A DNA stretch of 64,000 nt from Paenibacillus sp. HGH0039. Lineage in GTDB: Bacteria; Bacillota; Bacilli; Paenibacillales; NBRC-103111. Below, in pieces: positions 50,977-59,723 of this stretch. Made by a program: the position numbers and the translations under genes. The notes under the pieces were generated by a model that saw only the letters and a list, made by a program, of their open reading frames with translations, was not told the origin of the DNA and did not search any database. The first letter of the stretch is position 1, and the number at the start of each line of letters is the position of its first letter. The stretch is from positions 549,609 to 613,608 of the forward strand of contig NZ_KE150412.1 of the NCBI RefSeq assembly GCF_000411255.1. Direction: 5' to 3'.

Positions 50977-52275
50977 CTATTTAAGCAGCTTGTTGACGGC
51001 CGCTTCCGCATCCGCCAGCGCTTTGGCCGGATCTTTATCCTCCAGCAGCACTTTCTGGAACTCGTCGTTGATGGCTTTGTTGATTTTCGAAATATTCTCG
51101 ACCGGCGGGAACATGTTTTCTGAAATTTCCAGCTGTTTGGCCGCGTAATACAAGCCTTTCTCGGCGGGATCCGCTGAATCTTTCCCCTTCGTGAAGAACG
51201 GATCTTCCGCCGCTTTCTTAACGGAGGGCAGAATGGCGACGATTTGGGCGAACTTCAGCTGGTTCTCGCCGTTGGTCAGGAACTTGGCGAAATCGGCGGC
51301 TTCTTTTTTATGTTTGCTTTTGGCGGAAACGGCGATATTCATGATGGCCACGTTCACCTTGCCGCTGGACCCGACCAGAGCGCCCGCCGAATCCGATTTG
51401 GCGTACACCTGCGGGGACAAATCCTTCACCTGCCGGAACAGCTGCGGCCCCGTTCCCCAGAACGCGATTTTTTCCTGGGCGTACCACTCCTGGGGCTTTG
51501 CCTGGTTCAGCAAAATTTCATCGGGGATAAGCCCCTCTTTATAGCGCTCCTTGAATTTCTTGAAAATTTCAAGCGACTTTTCGTTGTTAAAAGCCGCTTT
51601 CTTGTAATCGTCGCTGACGAGCTTGATCCCGTTCTGAGGCAGATATAAGTGGATGTCTTTCAAGGTGTTCCCGTAGGCGCCCGTTTTTTCTTTGATCGCC
51701 TTGGACATTTCCCACGATTCTTCTTCCGTCTTCGGCGGAGCGTCAAAGCCCGCTTTTTTAAGAAGTTCCTTGTTATAAAGCTGGACGCTGTTCGACAAAT
51801 ACCAGGGCAGAGCGTACGAGACTCCCTGAAACTCGCCGGCCGACCATACGCCTTCGAAGTAGTCCTTTTTCACGTCCGCAGCGAGTTCATCCATATTGGC
51901 AACCGCACCGAGAGCGGCCAGCTTTTTCAAATAATCCGTGTTCAGGTTCAGCACGTCGGCCAAGGAGCCGGACGCTGCGGATGTAAGCGTTTTCTGTTCT
52001 ATGGCCTCAAAAGGAATGTCCTGCCATTTCACCGTAACGCCGGGGTTTTTACTTTCAAAATCTTGGATGACACCATTCAAGTAATCGTCGAATGTCGGGC
52101 TTAACGCAATCGTCCAGAACGTAATTTCCTTCTTATCTCCCTTACTTGACTGTTCTGCGGAAGCGCCCGGCGATGCGGACGTACCCGGATCCGTTCCGGA
52201 TTTCGAGCAGGCTGCCGTGAACAGCAGCAGTACGGCGACAACCAATGGAAGCCATCTTATAGATCTTTTCAACAA
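50977..52275 (-). CDS. Extracellular sugar-binding lipoprotein
   Basis: A 432-residue protein with the lipoprotein signal LPLVVAVLLLFTAACSKSG (cleavage before Cys23, then Ser-rich linker). The mature part has EITFWTIALSPTFDDYLNG, VKWQDIPFEAIEQK, LADVLNLNTDYLKKLAALG and later KKEAADFAKFLTNGENQ, the pattern of family 1 sugar-binding proteins. It binds a carbohydrate outside the membrane and delivers it to the permease pair. First gene of the operon. The ligand is not predictable. Confidence 0.92.
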   Translation of the reverse strand: MLKRSIRWLPLVVAVLLLFTAACSKSGTDPGTSASPGASAEQSSKGDKKEITFWTIALSPTFDDYLNGVIQDFESKNPGVTVKWQDIPFEAIEQKTLTSAASGSLADVLNLNTDYLKKLAALGAVANMDELAADVKKDYFEGVWSAGEFQGVSYALPWYLSNSVQLYNKELLKKAGFDAPPKTEEESWEMSKAIKEKTGAYGNTLKDIHLYLPQNGIKLVSDDYKKAAFNNEKSLEIFKKFKERYKEGLIPDEILLNQAKPQEWYAQEKIAFWGTGPQLFRQVKDLSPQVYAKSDSAGALVGSSGKVNVAIMNIAVSAKSKHKKEAADFAKFLTNGENQLKFAQIVAILPSVKKAAEDPFFTKGKDSADPAEKGLYYAAKQLEISENMFPPVENISKINKAINDEFQKVLLEDKDPAKALADAEAAVNKLLK

Positions 52276-52329
52276 AAACCCTCCCCGGAGTATAATCGGA
52301 TAATTTTACCTCAACATTCTTTAAAATAC

Positions 52330-52342
52330 GGAATATCATTCC
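52330..52342. promoter_or_regulatory. GGAAT-ATC-ATTCC palindrome upstream of the sugar ABC operon
   Basis: A perfect 5+3+5 palindrome 55 bp before the solute-binding protein start, in the AT-rich promoter region. A plausible operator; no local regulator gene is seen. Confidence 0.35.
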
Positions 52343-52479
52343 AGATTTAAAAGAAATCGCTTACAAATTGATTGGAAATATTCCCTGCCCTCTTCAAATG
52401 CTTAAAAAACGTTCTTCTTTTAATAGACGCAGCGCAGCGCCCATTTATACATCTTTATTCGGTCCATAAGGCCACGGGC

Positions 52480-52508
52480 AAAAAAAACAGCCCCCTAAAG
52501 GGGGCTGC
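52480..52508 (-). terminator. Intrinsic terminator
   Basis: CAGCCCCC / GGGGGCTG arms around TAAA, followed on the minus strand by T8, 33 bp after the stop at 52541. Confidence 0.85.
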
Positions 52509-52540
52509 CGATCGTCCGCATTCGCTTGGCATGCGGCTGC

Positions 52541-52879
52541 TTACTGGAGAGTCAGCGAATAAACGGCGCGTTCCGTTCTCAGAACGACGCTGTCTTCTCT
52601 TAAATCCGCCACGGAGAGGCCTTCGAGCGGGATAACAAAGGTTCCTTGAGGAAGAGCTTCTTCGCTGCCGTTATTAAGGACCGTTCCTTCCCCGTAAAGA
52701 AGTAAAGCGCTGCCGTTCGTATAGTCGTCCGGAGCATCGGGCTGATACTCCCGGTATTCAAACTGACTCAATTGAAGATCGACCCGGTCGATATCTTCCT
52801 GTTCTTCTTTGGCGATCCGGATTGCCTTGTTCGTGTTGGCATTTAACCAGTCCGTGACGGGCTGGAGCTCGTTAGCCAT
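52541..52879 (-). CDS. Hypothetical acidic protein, unknown function
   Basis: A 112-residue acidic protein with ATG after GAAGGAGGGTTACCC. Content: LQPVTDWLNANTNKAIRIAKEEQEDIDRVDLQLSQFEYREYQPD, followed by a beta-rich C-terminus (GTFVIPLEGLSVADL, VVLRTERAVYSL). I do not recognise it. A Paenibacillus-type conserved hypothetical is likely. It lies 109 bp downstream of the thioredoxin gene. Confidence 0.65.
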   Translation of the reverse strand: MANELQPVTDWLNANTNKAIRIAKEEQEDIDRVDLQLSQFEYREYQPDAPDDYTNGSALLLYGEGTVLNNGSEEALPQGTFVIPLEGLSVADLREDSVVLRTERAVYSLTLQ

Positions 52880-52988
52880 GGGTAACCCTCCTTCTCGTAA
52901 TGAGGCTCTCTCTTCTTTTACCCCGATTCTGTATAAGTTGAACGAAATCTTTCGTTTTCATTCTCCGGACCGCCGAAGCAGGGAGCCG

Positions 52989-53309
52989 TCAGCCGATATA
53001 ACGGGATAAAACCGATTGGTATACGGATTTGGGCCGCAGGCCGACAAGCTTCTCCACCGGCTCGCCCCGATGCAGGACAAGCACGGTAGGCATCGACATG
53101 ACGCCGAAAGCCGAAGCCGCTTCCGGTGAATCGTCGCAATCGACTTTCAGCATATTCACTTTGCCGGCATACTCGTTACTCAGTTCTTCCAGAATAGGAA
53201 GAAGCGTTTTGCAAGGCGGGCACCACACTGCGGTAAAATCGATAACGGTCACGCCTCCATCGGAAATATGGTCCAGGTACGTTGCATCGTTGACGGTTGT
53301 CAGGCTCAT
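52989..53309 (-). CDS. Thioredoxin-family protein
   Basis: A 106-residue protein of normal thioredoxin length. The active site reads AVWCPPCKTLLP, so W-C-P-P-C instead of the housekeeping W-C-G-P-C. The cis-Pro is in MSMPTVLVLHRGE. It reduces disulfides in the cytoplasm, but the Pro variant suggests a dedicated role. Its start overlaps the MerR regulator gene by 4 bp, so it is controlled with it. Confidence 0.85.
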   Translation of the reverse strand: MSLTTVNDATYLDHISDGGVTVIDFTAVWCPPCKTLLPILEELSNEYAGKVNMLKVDCDDSPEAASAFGVMSMPTVLVLHRGEPVEKLVGLRPKSVYQSVLSRYIG

Positions 53310-53677
53310 TGAACTTTCTCCTCCTTGGTTTTATCGTTTAAAATATAATCGATTCTTTCTTCCAGATTCGATTTGATGCTCTGCAGTACCCCGATCTGCT
53401 CTTCGATTTCCGAAAGCTTTTGCTTGTAAACCGGAAGCACTTCGGAACAGAAGGCTTCATTGTTCATCAGCACGCAGTGAAGAAATCCCGAAATTTGCTC
53501 GGTATTGAGGCCGAGCCCGAGGTACAGTTGGATCGTCCGCACCTGTTCTACGGCAAATGAAGCATATTCCCGGTATCCGTTGTCCCCGCGGACCGGCGAA
53601 AGCAGCCCCTGTTCCTCATAGTAGCGGAGGGAACGGATACTGACTCCGGTACGGGCGGAAAGTTCTCCGATTTTCAT
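53306..53677 (-). CDS. MerR family transcriptional regulator
   Basis: A 123-residue protein starting MKIGELSARTGVSIRSLRYYEEQGLL (MerR helix-turn-helix), followed by a dimerisation coiled coil (QKLSEIEEQIGVLQSIKSNLEERIDYIL). Single cysteines (CVLMN, FCSEV) are not a typical metal site. It is translationally coupled with the thioredoxin gene, which suggests thiol or redox stress sensing. ATG after AAAGGAGTTTGCC. Confidence 0.88.
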   Translation of the reverse strand: MKIGELSARTGVSIRSLRYYEEQGLLSPVRGDNGYREYASFAVEQVRTIQLYLGLGLNTEQISGFLHCVLMNNEAFCSEVLPVYKQKLSEIEEQIGVLQSIKSNLEERIDYILNDKTKEEKVQ

Positions 53678-53752
53678 TCCGGCAAACTCCTTTCTGCCTT
53701 TATTCGTTCCTGAGGCTATTATAAACCCTCACATGGATGTCAGTGTCAACAG

Positions 53753-53781
53753 TAAAAAAAGCCCGGAATTTATTCCGGGCC
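53753..53781 (-). terminator. Intrinsic terminator of the ArsR gene
   Basis: GCCCGGAAT / ATTCCGGGC arms around TT, followed on the minus strand by T7, 74 bp after the stop at 53855. Confidence 0.75.
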
Positions 53782-53854
53782 GTGCCATTGCGGGACGAAG
53801 CGTGACGAATCGTTACCCCCGCCGTTACTTGCGAAGGCAAGACTTTTGAAGGGC

Positions 53855-54184
53855 TCAGCCGCAGCGCCCGTTTCCGTCCGTTTTCTCTTCTATTTCAGCG
53901 ATTTTGTGACTCAGCGAAGGGACTTGACGGAGCAGTTCCAGCGTCCGGTCCTTCTGATCAGCCGCCAGCGAATAGTAGATCCACTGTCCCTTTCTCGTCT
54001 CGCTCACCAGTCCCGCATCCTTCATCTTCCGCAAATGCTGCGAAATACTCGGCTGGGACATTCCCGTCACGTCCACCAGATCGCAGACGCAGAGCTCCCG
54101 TTCCCGCAGAAGGGCAAGAATCGTCAGCCGGGTTTTGTCTCCCATGAGCTTAAACGTATCGGCCAAGCTTTGCAGTTGTTCCAC
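53855..54184 (-). CDS. ArsR/SmtB family transcriptional repressor
   Basis: A 109-residue winged-helix protein. ELCVCDLVDVTGMSQPSISQHLRKMKDAGLV contains the alpha-3 C-V-C motif for As(III)/Sb(III) binding (C-V-C-D), and a further Cys ends the protein (GNGRCG). This is the arsenical sensor type. No ars efflux gene is within view, so the target is elsewhere or the protein acts on itself. Confidence 0.88.
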   Translation of the reverse strand: MEQLQSLADTFKLMGDKTRLTILALLRERELCVCDLVDVTGMSQPSISQHLRKMKDAGLVSETRKGQWIYYSLAADQKDRTLELLRQVPSLSHKIAEIEEKTDGNGRCG

Positions 54185-54332
54185 CCTTTAAGCTCCTTTA
54201 CGAATGTGTATATGCTTACATAATTATATAATGAATCCTCTTGAGGAGCAACAGCGGTCCTGCCCCCTTGAAGCAGAGCATACGGCCCGGCAAAAACAAA
54301 GCAGCCTGCCGGAGCAGACTGCCTGGGGTTGC

Positions 54333-54596
54333 TTATTTGTATTTGCGCCAATCCATCTCGCTGTTGGCAAGCAAATGTTCGAAATTGTTGTCCAGCCGTT
54401 TCTGCTCGGCCTTGCGGGCCTCCGCCGCTTTCCGCTGCTCTTCCTCGCGGCGCTTCGCTTCGTCCGCCTTCATCTGATCGGATTGAGCCTTCAACTTCTC
54501 GATAACCTGCGGGTTAAGCAGGTCCTTAAGCGTTGCGGGCTTATCCGTATCGGCGGCACGCGGCGCAGGGGCGGGTCTGTTCTTTTTCCCCATCAC
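54333..54596 (-). CDS. yqkE: YqkE family protein (DUF3886)
   Basis: An 87-residue protein, mostly one charged helix. PATLKDLLNPQVIEKLKAQ and the C-terminal NFEHLLANSEMDWRKYK match YqkE/DUF3886 proteins as I recall them, including the S-x-M-D-W end. The role is unknown. ATG pair after GAGGTGATGAGTG. It lies alone between the ArsR and FGE genes. Confidence 0.8.
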   Translation of the reverse strand: MMGKKNRPAPAPRAADTDKPATLKDLLNPQVIEKLKAQSDQMKADEAKRREEEQRKAAEARKAEQKRLDNNFEHLLANSEMDWRKYK

Positions 54597-54684
54597 TCAT
54601 CACCTCGGTTCCCACATTATAGCAGGTTCGCAGGCTGTATTCCAGCCTTTCCGGGCCTGCTTACGGGCACAATGAAACCCGGCG

Positions 54685-55665
54685 TCAAGCATCGGCCGCA
54701 CACCGGAACCCGATATTTCCGGCAGAGCTGTCCGGAGTGTTTTTACTCCTTGCGGCAGTCCGGTATCGGTTGCAATAGGATTTGTGGCAGAGGTAGGAGC
54801 CTCCGCGCATAACGCGGGCATCCCCGGAAGCCGGCCCTTGCGGATTGTCGGCCGGGCTGCATGCGTAATAAGCCGGACTGAACCAGTCCGAACACCACTC
54901 CCACACGTTGCCCGATACGTTGTAAAGCCCGTAGCCGTTGGGCGGATAGGCATGGACGGGAGCCGTTCCCCGGTAACCGTCGCTGCCGTTGTCTTTGAGC
55001 GGGAATTTGCCCTGCCAGATGTTGCAGCGGTGCCCGCCTCCCGGCTTGAGCTCATCCCCCCAGGGATAACGCTTCCGCACCAAGCCGCCGCGGGCCGCGT
55101 ATTCCCACTCCGCCTCCGTCAATAGACGCTTACCGGCCCACTTGCAGTAGGCCGCCGCATCGTTCCAGGAGACGTGTAGGACGGGATGGTCCATGCGGTC
55201 CCGCAAGTCGGAATCCGGTCCCTCGGGATGATCCCAGCTTGCTCCCCGGACCACGTACCACCACGGAGTCTGCGACGGCACCTGCGTGACGTTCCTTGCC
55301 GTTTCGGGCGAAACGAAGGAATGAAAGACGAATGACCAGCCGAAACGTTCGGCTTCCGTCACATACCCCGTCTGACGCGCGAACTCCCGGAACTGCGCAT
55401 TGCTGACCGCATGCGGATCCACATAGAAGGGCTTCAGATGAACTTCATGCACGGGTCCCTCGCCGTCCGCGGGGAACCCTTCCCCATCCTCCGTTCCCAT
55501 ATCAAAAGAACCGCCCGGGAGCAGAATCATCCCCTCGGCCGGATCGGTATCCGCCTTTTCCATGCCTGTCATGACCGCGGTCCGCGTCCCATCCGGCAGG
55601 CCTGAAAGTTCCGTGAACTGCCCTCGGCTGCCCCCGCAGCAGCTTTTTGCCGGTTTCGGCTCCAT
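54685..55665 (-). CDS. Formylglycine-generating enzyme type protein (SUMF1 family)
   Basis: A 326-residue protein. The start ATG follows GGAGGGG. MILLPGGSFDMGTEDGEGFPADGEGP is the family start (short blocks PGGSFDMG), then PWWYVVRGASW, HVSWNDAAAYCKW, RLLTEAEWEYAARGG and GNVWEWCSDWF. Near residue 300, GGSYLCHKSYCNRYRTAARS has both copper-binding cysteines (C-x4-C) of true formylglycine-generating enzymes, not the Cys-less EgtB/PvdO type. It should convert the sulfatase CxPxR cysteine to formylglycine. No sulfatase gene is in this window. Confidence 0.85.
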   Translation of the reverse strand: MEPKPAKSCCGGSRGQFTELSGLPDGTRTAVMTGMEKADTDPAEGMILLPGGSFDMGTEDGEGFPADGEGPVHEVHLKPFYVDPHAVSNAQFREFARQTGYVTEAERFGWSFVFHSFVSPETARNVTQVPSQTPWWYVVRGASWDHPEGPDSDLRDRMDHPVLHVSWNDAAAYCKWAGKRLLTEAEWEYAARGGLVRKRYPWGDELKPGGGHRCNIWQGKFPLKDNGSDGYRGTAPVHAYPPNGYGLYNVSGNVWEWCSDWFSPAYYACSPADNPQGPASGDARVMRGGSYLCHKSYCNRYRTAARSKNTPDSSAGNIGFRCAADA

Positions 55666-55812
55666 GAATTTCCCCTCCGTCGTCGAAGTCTAGCCTTCCG
55701 CTTTTAACCACTATATCACATGCCGGAGGGCTTATCTTCCCGCAACAACGATTTCCGCCTGCCTATTTTCCTTTCTTCCCGGTAAATGTAAGTAAAGAGA
55801 GCCGATTCCGGT

Positions 55813-55819
55813 CATACTA
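55813..55819 (+). promoter_or_regulatory. Sigma-G-type -10 element of the germination operon
   Basis: CATACTA lies 38 bp before the start of the first ger gene. A weak TAAGTA at 18 bp further upstream is the only -35 candidate. Germination receptor operons are expressed in the forespore under sigma-G, which fits. Confidence 0.5.
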
Positions 55820-55856
55820 AGCGGACCAAGCCCGCAAGGGAGGACGTGTCGGCCTA

Positions 55857-57359
55857 ATGCCTGATTTTACCATCCGCAGTTATGATGATTTCAAAGCGTA
55901 CTGTTCCCAGGGTACTAATCAGATCCAAAGCAAAATCATCGGGATACCCGGAGAGTCTTACGAGCTATTTTATCTCGACCAGCTGATTAACAAAGATATT
56001 CTGCACCGCGACATTCTCCATCCGCTGCTGGAGCTCGGCGGGGGTCTCGGTCCGGATGAGCTTCTTTCGTACCTGCCCGTGGGCGGGGGCAAAAAAATCG
56101 ACGAATGGGGCGAAATCCCTACCCTGCTGCTCGCAGGCTGGATTTACGTTCATCCGTCGTTTTATGAAAGCGGGGTTATTCTTCAGGCCGATCAGATTCC
56201 CGGAAGGAATCTGACTGCTGCCGAGAACGAAAGCCAGATTTTCGGGCCGCAGGTCAGTTTCGCGGAATCGCTCGATCAGAACATGGCTCTGATCCGCAGC
56301 ATCCTGAACGATCCGCTGCTCAAAACCGAATCGTTTATTACCGGAGATCAGACAAAAACCAAAACGATCATGTGCTACATGGAGGGACTCAACAATAACG
56401 CGTATGTCGCAATGGTCCGCAAACGCCTGTCCAATCTCAAGACGGACGGCATTCTGGACTGCGGTATGCTCTCCAAGCTGCTCGAAGACAATCCCGACAG
56501 CATTTTTCCCATGTATTTCCTGACGGAAAGGCCCGACCGGACCGTCGGTTCGCTGCTCGAAGGCAAAGTGATCGTACTCGTCGGAGGCAGCTCCCGTGTC
56601 ATGATCGCTCCTTCCACGTTCATCGACTTTTTCAAAGCCGAAGAAGACCGTTACGTACACTGGCAAATGTCCGCTTTCGTGTTCATATTGAGGATGCTGG
56701 CCGTCTTCTTCTCCATGCTGCTGACTCCCCTTTATGTGGCCGCGCTCACCTTTCATTACGAAATGATCCCGTCAGCCCTGCTCGACCCTCTTTCAAGCTC
56801 CAGGGCGAAGGTTCCTTTCCCGCCTTTATTCGAGGCCCTGCTGCTTGAATTCATCATCGAGCTTCTGCGTGAAGCGGGCGCGAGACTGCCGACCAAAGTC
56901 GGTCAGACGATGGGCATCGTAGGCGGTATCGTCATCGGGCAAGCCGCCGTTCAGGCCGGGTTCACCAGCAACCTGCTCATCATGATTGTCGCGCTCGGCG
57001 CGCTGGCCTCCTTCACTTCCCCGGGATTTATGATGGGAACGGCCATACGGATTCTCCGTTTCCCCATGATCATGATCGCCGGATTCTGGGGCGGGGTCGG
57101 CATTGTCATCGGCGTATCTTTTCTGCTTATCCATCTCTTGAGGCTCACTTCGCTCGGCACGCCGTACCTGAAGCCGTTTTATCCGTTTGACAGCTCCGAA
57201 TTTACCGAATTGTTTATCAGACGGCCTTACGGCAAATTCATGGACAACCTTGTCAAAACCTTCTCTTTCCAAGCCCGGAAAGAGAAAGGGAATACCTCCG
57301 AAACCCCGGACAACGGGCAAAAAATAGATTTGTTCGAACAATTCCAAGAAGAAAACTAG
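55857..57359 (+). CDS. Spore germination protein, GerA family A subunit
   Basis: A 500-residue protein, ATG after AGGGAGG. The N-terminal soluble region to about residue 265 (IRSYDDFKAYCSQGTNQIQ, EGLNNNAYVAMVRKRLSNL) is followed by five helices in the C-terminal part (MLAVFFSMLLTPLYVAALTF, RLPTKVGQTMGIVGGIVIG, ASFTSPGFMMGTAIRI). The P-T-K-V-G-Q-T-M-G-I-V-G-G block is diagnostic of GerAA/GerBA/GerKA proteins. With B and C subunits it forms a nutrient germinant receptor in the spore inner membrane. First gene of the operon. Confidence 0.95.
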   Translation: MPDFTIRSYDDFKAYCSQGTNQIQSKIIGIPGESYELFYLDQLINKDILHRDILHPLLELGGGLGPDELLSYLPVGGGKKIDEWGEIPTLLLAGWIYVHPSFYESGVILQADQIPGRNLTAAENESQIFGPQVSFAESLDQNMALIRSILNDPLLKTESFITGDQTKTKTIMCYMEGLNNNAYVAMVRKRLSNLKTDGILDCGMLSKLLEDNPDSIFPMYFLTERPDRTVGSLLEGKVIVLVGGSSRVMIAPSTFIDFFKAEEDRYVHWQMSAFVFILRMLAVFFSMLLTPLYVAALTFHYEMIPSALLDPLSSSRAKVPFPPLFEALLLEFIIELLREAGARLPTKVGQTMGIVGGIVIGQAAVQAGFTSNLLIMIVALGALASFTSPGFMMGTAIRILRFPMIMIAGFWGGVGIVIGVSFLLIHLLRLTSLGTPYLKPFYPFDSSEFTELFIRRPYGKFMDNLVKTFSFQARKEKGNTSETPDNGQKIDLFEQFQEEN

Positions 57360-57368
57360 GTGACTGAC

Positions 57369-58484
57369 ATGAACGGCTATCCGGATTCTCCCCGTATTTC
57401 AGTGCGCGCCTATCTGCTTTTCTTTATCATTACAACCGCGCAGGTAGGTGTGGGAGGGGCCAGCTTTCAACGCAAAATTTATAAAATGGTGGGCCAGGAT
57501 TCATGGGTTACCGTCCTGATCGCCGGGCTGTTCTGCCATCTTGTCATCGTCGCCATGTTTTCCTTTCTCAAAAAATATCCGGGCCAAGATCTCTACGGCA
57601 TTCAGAAAGAAGCTTTCGGAAAATGGCTGGGCGGTGCACTGTCCTTCCTCTATGTGGCTTACCTGATCCTCATCGCTTTGACGATTATCCGGAATTATGC
57701 GGAAATTGTGCAGACGTGGATTTTTCCGGACATGCCTCCCTGGTTCCTGGCCCTTATGGTTCTTGCCCTTGCTTTGTACGGTGTGCTCGGAGGCATCAGA
57801 GTGATTGCCGGAATCGGATTTGTAAGTGTTCTGATCATAACCCTCGAGATGCTGCTGTTCTACTATCCCCTTCAATACGCGGATTGGGGATATCTGCTCC
57901 CCGTCATGAATCATTCTCCGCGGGATTTTCTGAAAGGAACGCAAGAGATCTCCTTCTCGGTTGTCGGTTTTGAACTGCTGATGTTTGTTTTACCTTTTAT
58001 ACGGGATACAAACAAAGCGCCGAGATACGCCCATTTCGCCATTGTGTTTACTATGTTTACTTATCTGGTTTACATGTTTACGGCGCTTGTCTATTTCAGC
58101 GGAGGACAGCTTATCCACACCATTTGGCCGACTTTGACTTTGCTCAAAATCGTGGAATTTCCCTTTATCGAGCGAGTCGAATATATTACGGTTTCGCTCT
58201 ATCTCATCGGAATTTTGCCGAACGTGATGCTGTATGTGTGGTCCGCCTCCCGCGGCATTCCGAAAATGAGCCCGCTGAAGGAAAAAGCTTCCCTTTACCT
58301 CGTCGTCGTCATTTTGTTTGTGATTTGCACGTTCTTCAGCAGCAGACTTGAAATTAGGCGGCTGAACGAAATATCCGGTCAAGTAAGCATATACATGGCT
58401 TTTGCGTATCCGCTCCTGCTGAGCATGCTCTTGTTCTTCAAAAGACGGGGCGTTCAGCCCCCAAACGGAGGTGACTCCCCGTGA
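57369..58484 (+). CDS. Spore germination protein, GerA family B subunit (GerAB transporter-like)
   Basis: A 371-residue protein with about ten helices. The ATG at 57369 follows AGGTGACTGAC; a GTG nine bases upstream abuts the preceding stop. VGVGGASFQRKIYKMVGQDSW and VVGFELLMFVLPFI are typical of the GerAB/GerKB family in the amino acid-polyamine-organocation fold. It contributes the ligand-binding membrane subunit. It overlaps the C-subunit gene by 4 bp. Confidence 0.93.
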   Translation: MNGYPDSPRISVRAYLLFFIITTAQVGVGGASFQRKIYKMVGQDSWVTVLIAGLFCHLVIVAMFSFLKKYPGQDLYGIQKEAFGKWLGGALSFLYVAYLILIALTIIRNYAEIVQTWIFPDMPPWFLALMVLALALYGVLGGIRVIAGIGFVSVLIITLEMLLFYYPLQYADWGYLLPVMNHSPRDFLKGTQEISFSVVGFELLMFVLPFIRDTNKAPRYAHFAIVFTMFTYLVYMFTALVYFSGGQLIHTIWPTLTLLKIVEFPFIERVEYITVSLYLIGILPNVMLYVWSASRGIPKMSPLKEKASLYLVVVILFVICTFFSSRLEIRRLNEISGQVSIYMAFAYPLLLSMLLFFKRRGVQPPNGGDSP

Positions 58485-59614
58485 AAATTCGACGGCTTTG
58501 CCTGCTGGCCCTTGTGACGGTTCTGGCTGCGACGGGATGTGTGGAGCGGCGGGTCTTTGAAAGAATCGGTCTCGTGGTGGCGCTGGGTTTCGACAAAGGC
58601 CAAGGCGGCATCCTCAGCGGCACATCCGTCATGTATACCCTGGACAAAGAATCCGGTCACCGGGCTACGATTCTGGCCAACCAGGCTTATACGACCAAAA
58701 AACTGCGGGAGGACCAGAACCGCAAATCATCCAAAAAGCTGATGCTGGGCCAGCTGCGCGTCGTATTGTACGAGGAAGCGATCGCCCGCGACGGGCTGAT
58801 CGATCTCGTCGATTCCCTGATCCGCGATCCTTCCATCGGCACAAAAATATATTTGGGCATCAGCACCGAGAAAAGCGCCGATCTTCTCCAGTATCCGTAC
58901 CGGAGCATCAGTAATATCGGAACGTATCTGTACGACACGATCAAGCAGAATGTGCTGGAAGGACAGATTATTTCACCTACGCTTCATGAATTTCTGCGGG
59001 ATTATTATTCCGCCGGCAAAGATCCCGTTCTTCCCGTTTTTGTCCGCAAGGGAGAAACAATCTCATCCGAAAAGGCGGCCCTGTTCCGATCCGATAAAGT
59101 TGTCGGAATGCTGTCCAACATCGACGCGGCTTATCTGAAGCTGATCCGCAACCGGTTCAAGACCGGCACCTTCGAACTTAAGCTCGACAAGAAGAAGCTG
59201 GACCCTTATTTGAGCGAAAATAACACGGACCGGCGGGAGCACATTCATACGGTAGTCCGGATCGTCGATACCAAGCAGGGAATCCGCCTGACGGACCCGG
59301 AAAAACCCGCTTACGAGCTGAACATGAAGCTGAAATTTGTTCTGGAGGAGATTTCCGCCGGAATCAATTTAACCGAATCCGAAGTGACGCGCACGATCGA
59401 GAAGCTCGTTACCGACGAATTCACAAAGAAAATGGAAAGCGTGCTCGCCAAAATGACCGATTTAAGAACAGATCCCGTCGGCTTCGGGGAGATTTACCGC
59501 CAGTCGCTTCGCGGAGGCACGCTGACGAAAAGCGATTGGTACGACAAAATGTCCGCCATGTCCGTCGATGTCCATTTGAACATGGAACTGCTTCGCACAG
59601 GGGTTGTGGAATAG
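58481..59614 (+). CDS. Spore germination protein, Ger(x)C family C subunit (lipoprotein)
   Basis: A 377-residue protein with a GTG start (AACGGAGGTGACTCCCC). The lipoprotein signal is LCLLALVTVLAATGCVERR (Cys about residue 20). The mature N-terminus RVFERIGLVVALGFDKG and the later block KLMLGQLRVVLYEE are typical of GerAC/GerKC. It is the lipid-anchored third receptor subunit. Normal length. The operon ends here, 58 bp before a bidirectional terminator. Confidence 0.94.
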   Translation: MKIRRLCLLALVTVLAATGCVERRVFERIGLVVALGFDKGQGGILSGTSVMYTLDKESGHRATILANQAYTTKKLREDQNRKSSKKLMLGQLRVVLYEEAIARDGLIDLVDSLIRDPSIGTKIYLGISTEKSADLLQYPYRSISNIGTYLYDTIKQNVLEGQIISPTLHEFLRDYYSAGKDPVLPVFVRKGETISSEKAALFRSDKVVGMLSNIDAAYLKLIRNRFKTGTFELKLDKKKLDPYLSENNTDRREHIHTVVRIVDTKQGIRLTDPEKPAYELNMKLKFVLEEISAGINLTESEVTRTIEKLVTDEFTKKMESVLAKMTDLRTDPVGFGEIYRQSLRGGTLTKSDWYDKMSAMSVDVHLNMELLRTGVVE

Positions 59615-59667
59615 TACAGCCGCGACGTTTACCCGTCAGGTCGCGCCTTGTCATTTCGCCGTTAAAA

Positions 59668-59696
59668 CAAAGAGAACGCCGACGGCGTTCTCTTTC
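59668..59696. terminator. Bidirectional intrinsic terminator
   Basis: AAAGAGAACGCC and GGCGTTCTCTTT around GAC, between the convergent ger operon and the CWB2 lipoprotein gene. Confidence 0.85.
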
Positions 59697-59723
59697 TCGT
59701 TGGATGCGGAAGGACAACTTCCG

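Noticed and set aside
54299-54328. GCAG/CTGC repeats as a terminator of yqkE
   Set aside because: The arms do not form a single convincing stem and no T-run follows.
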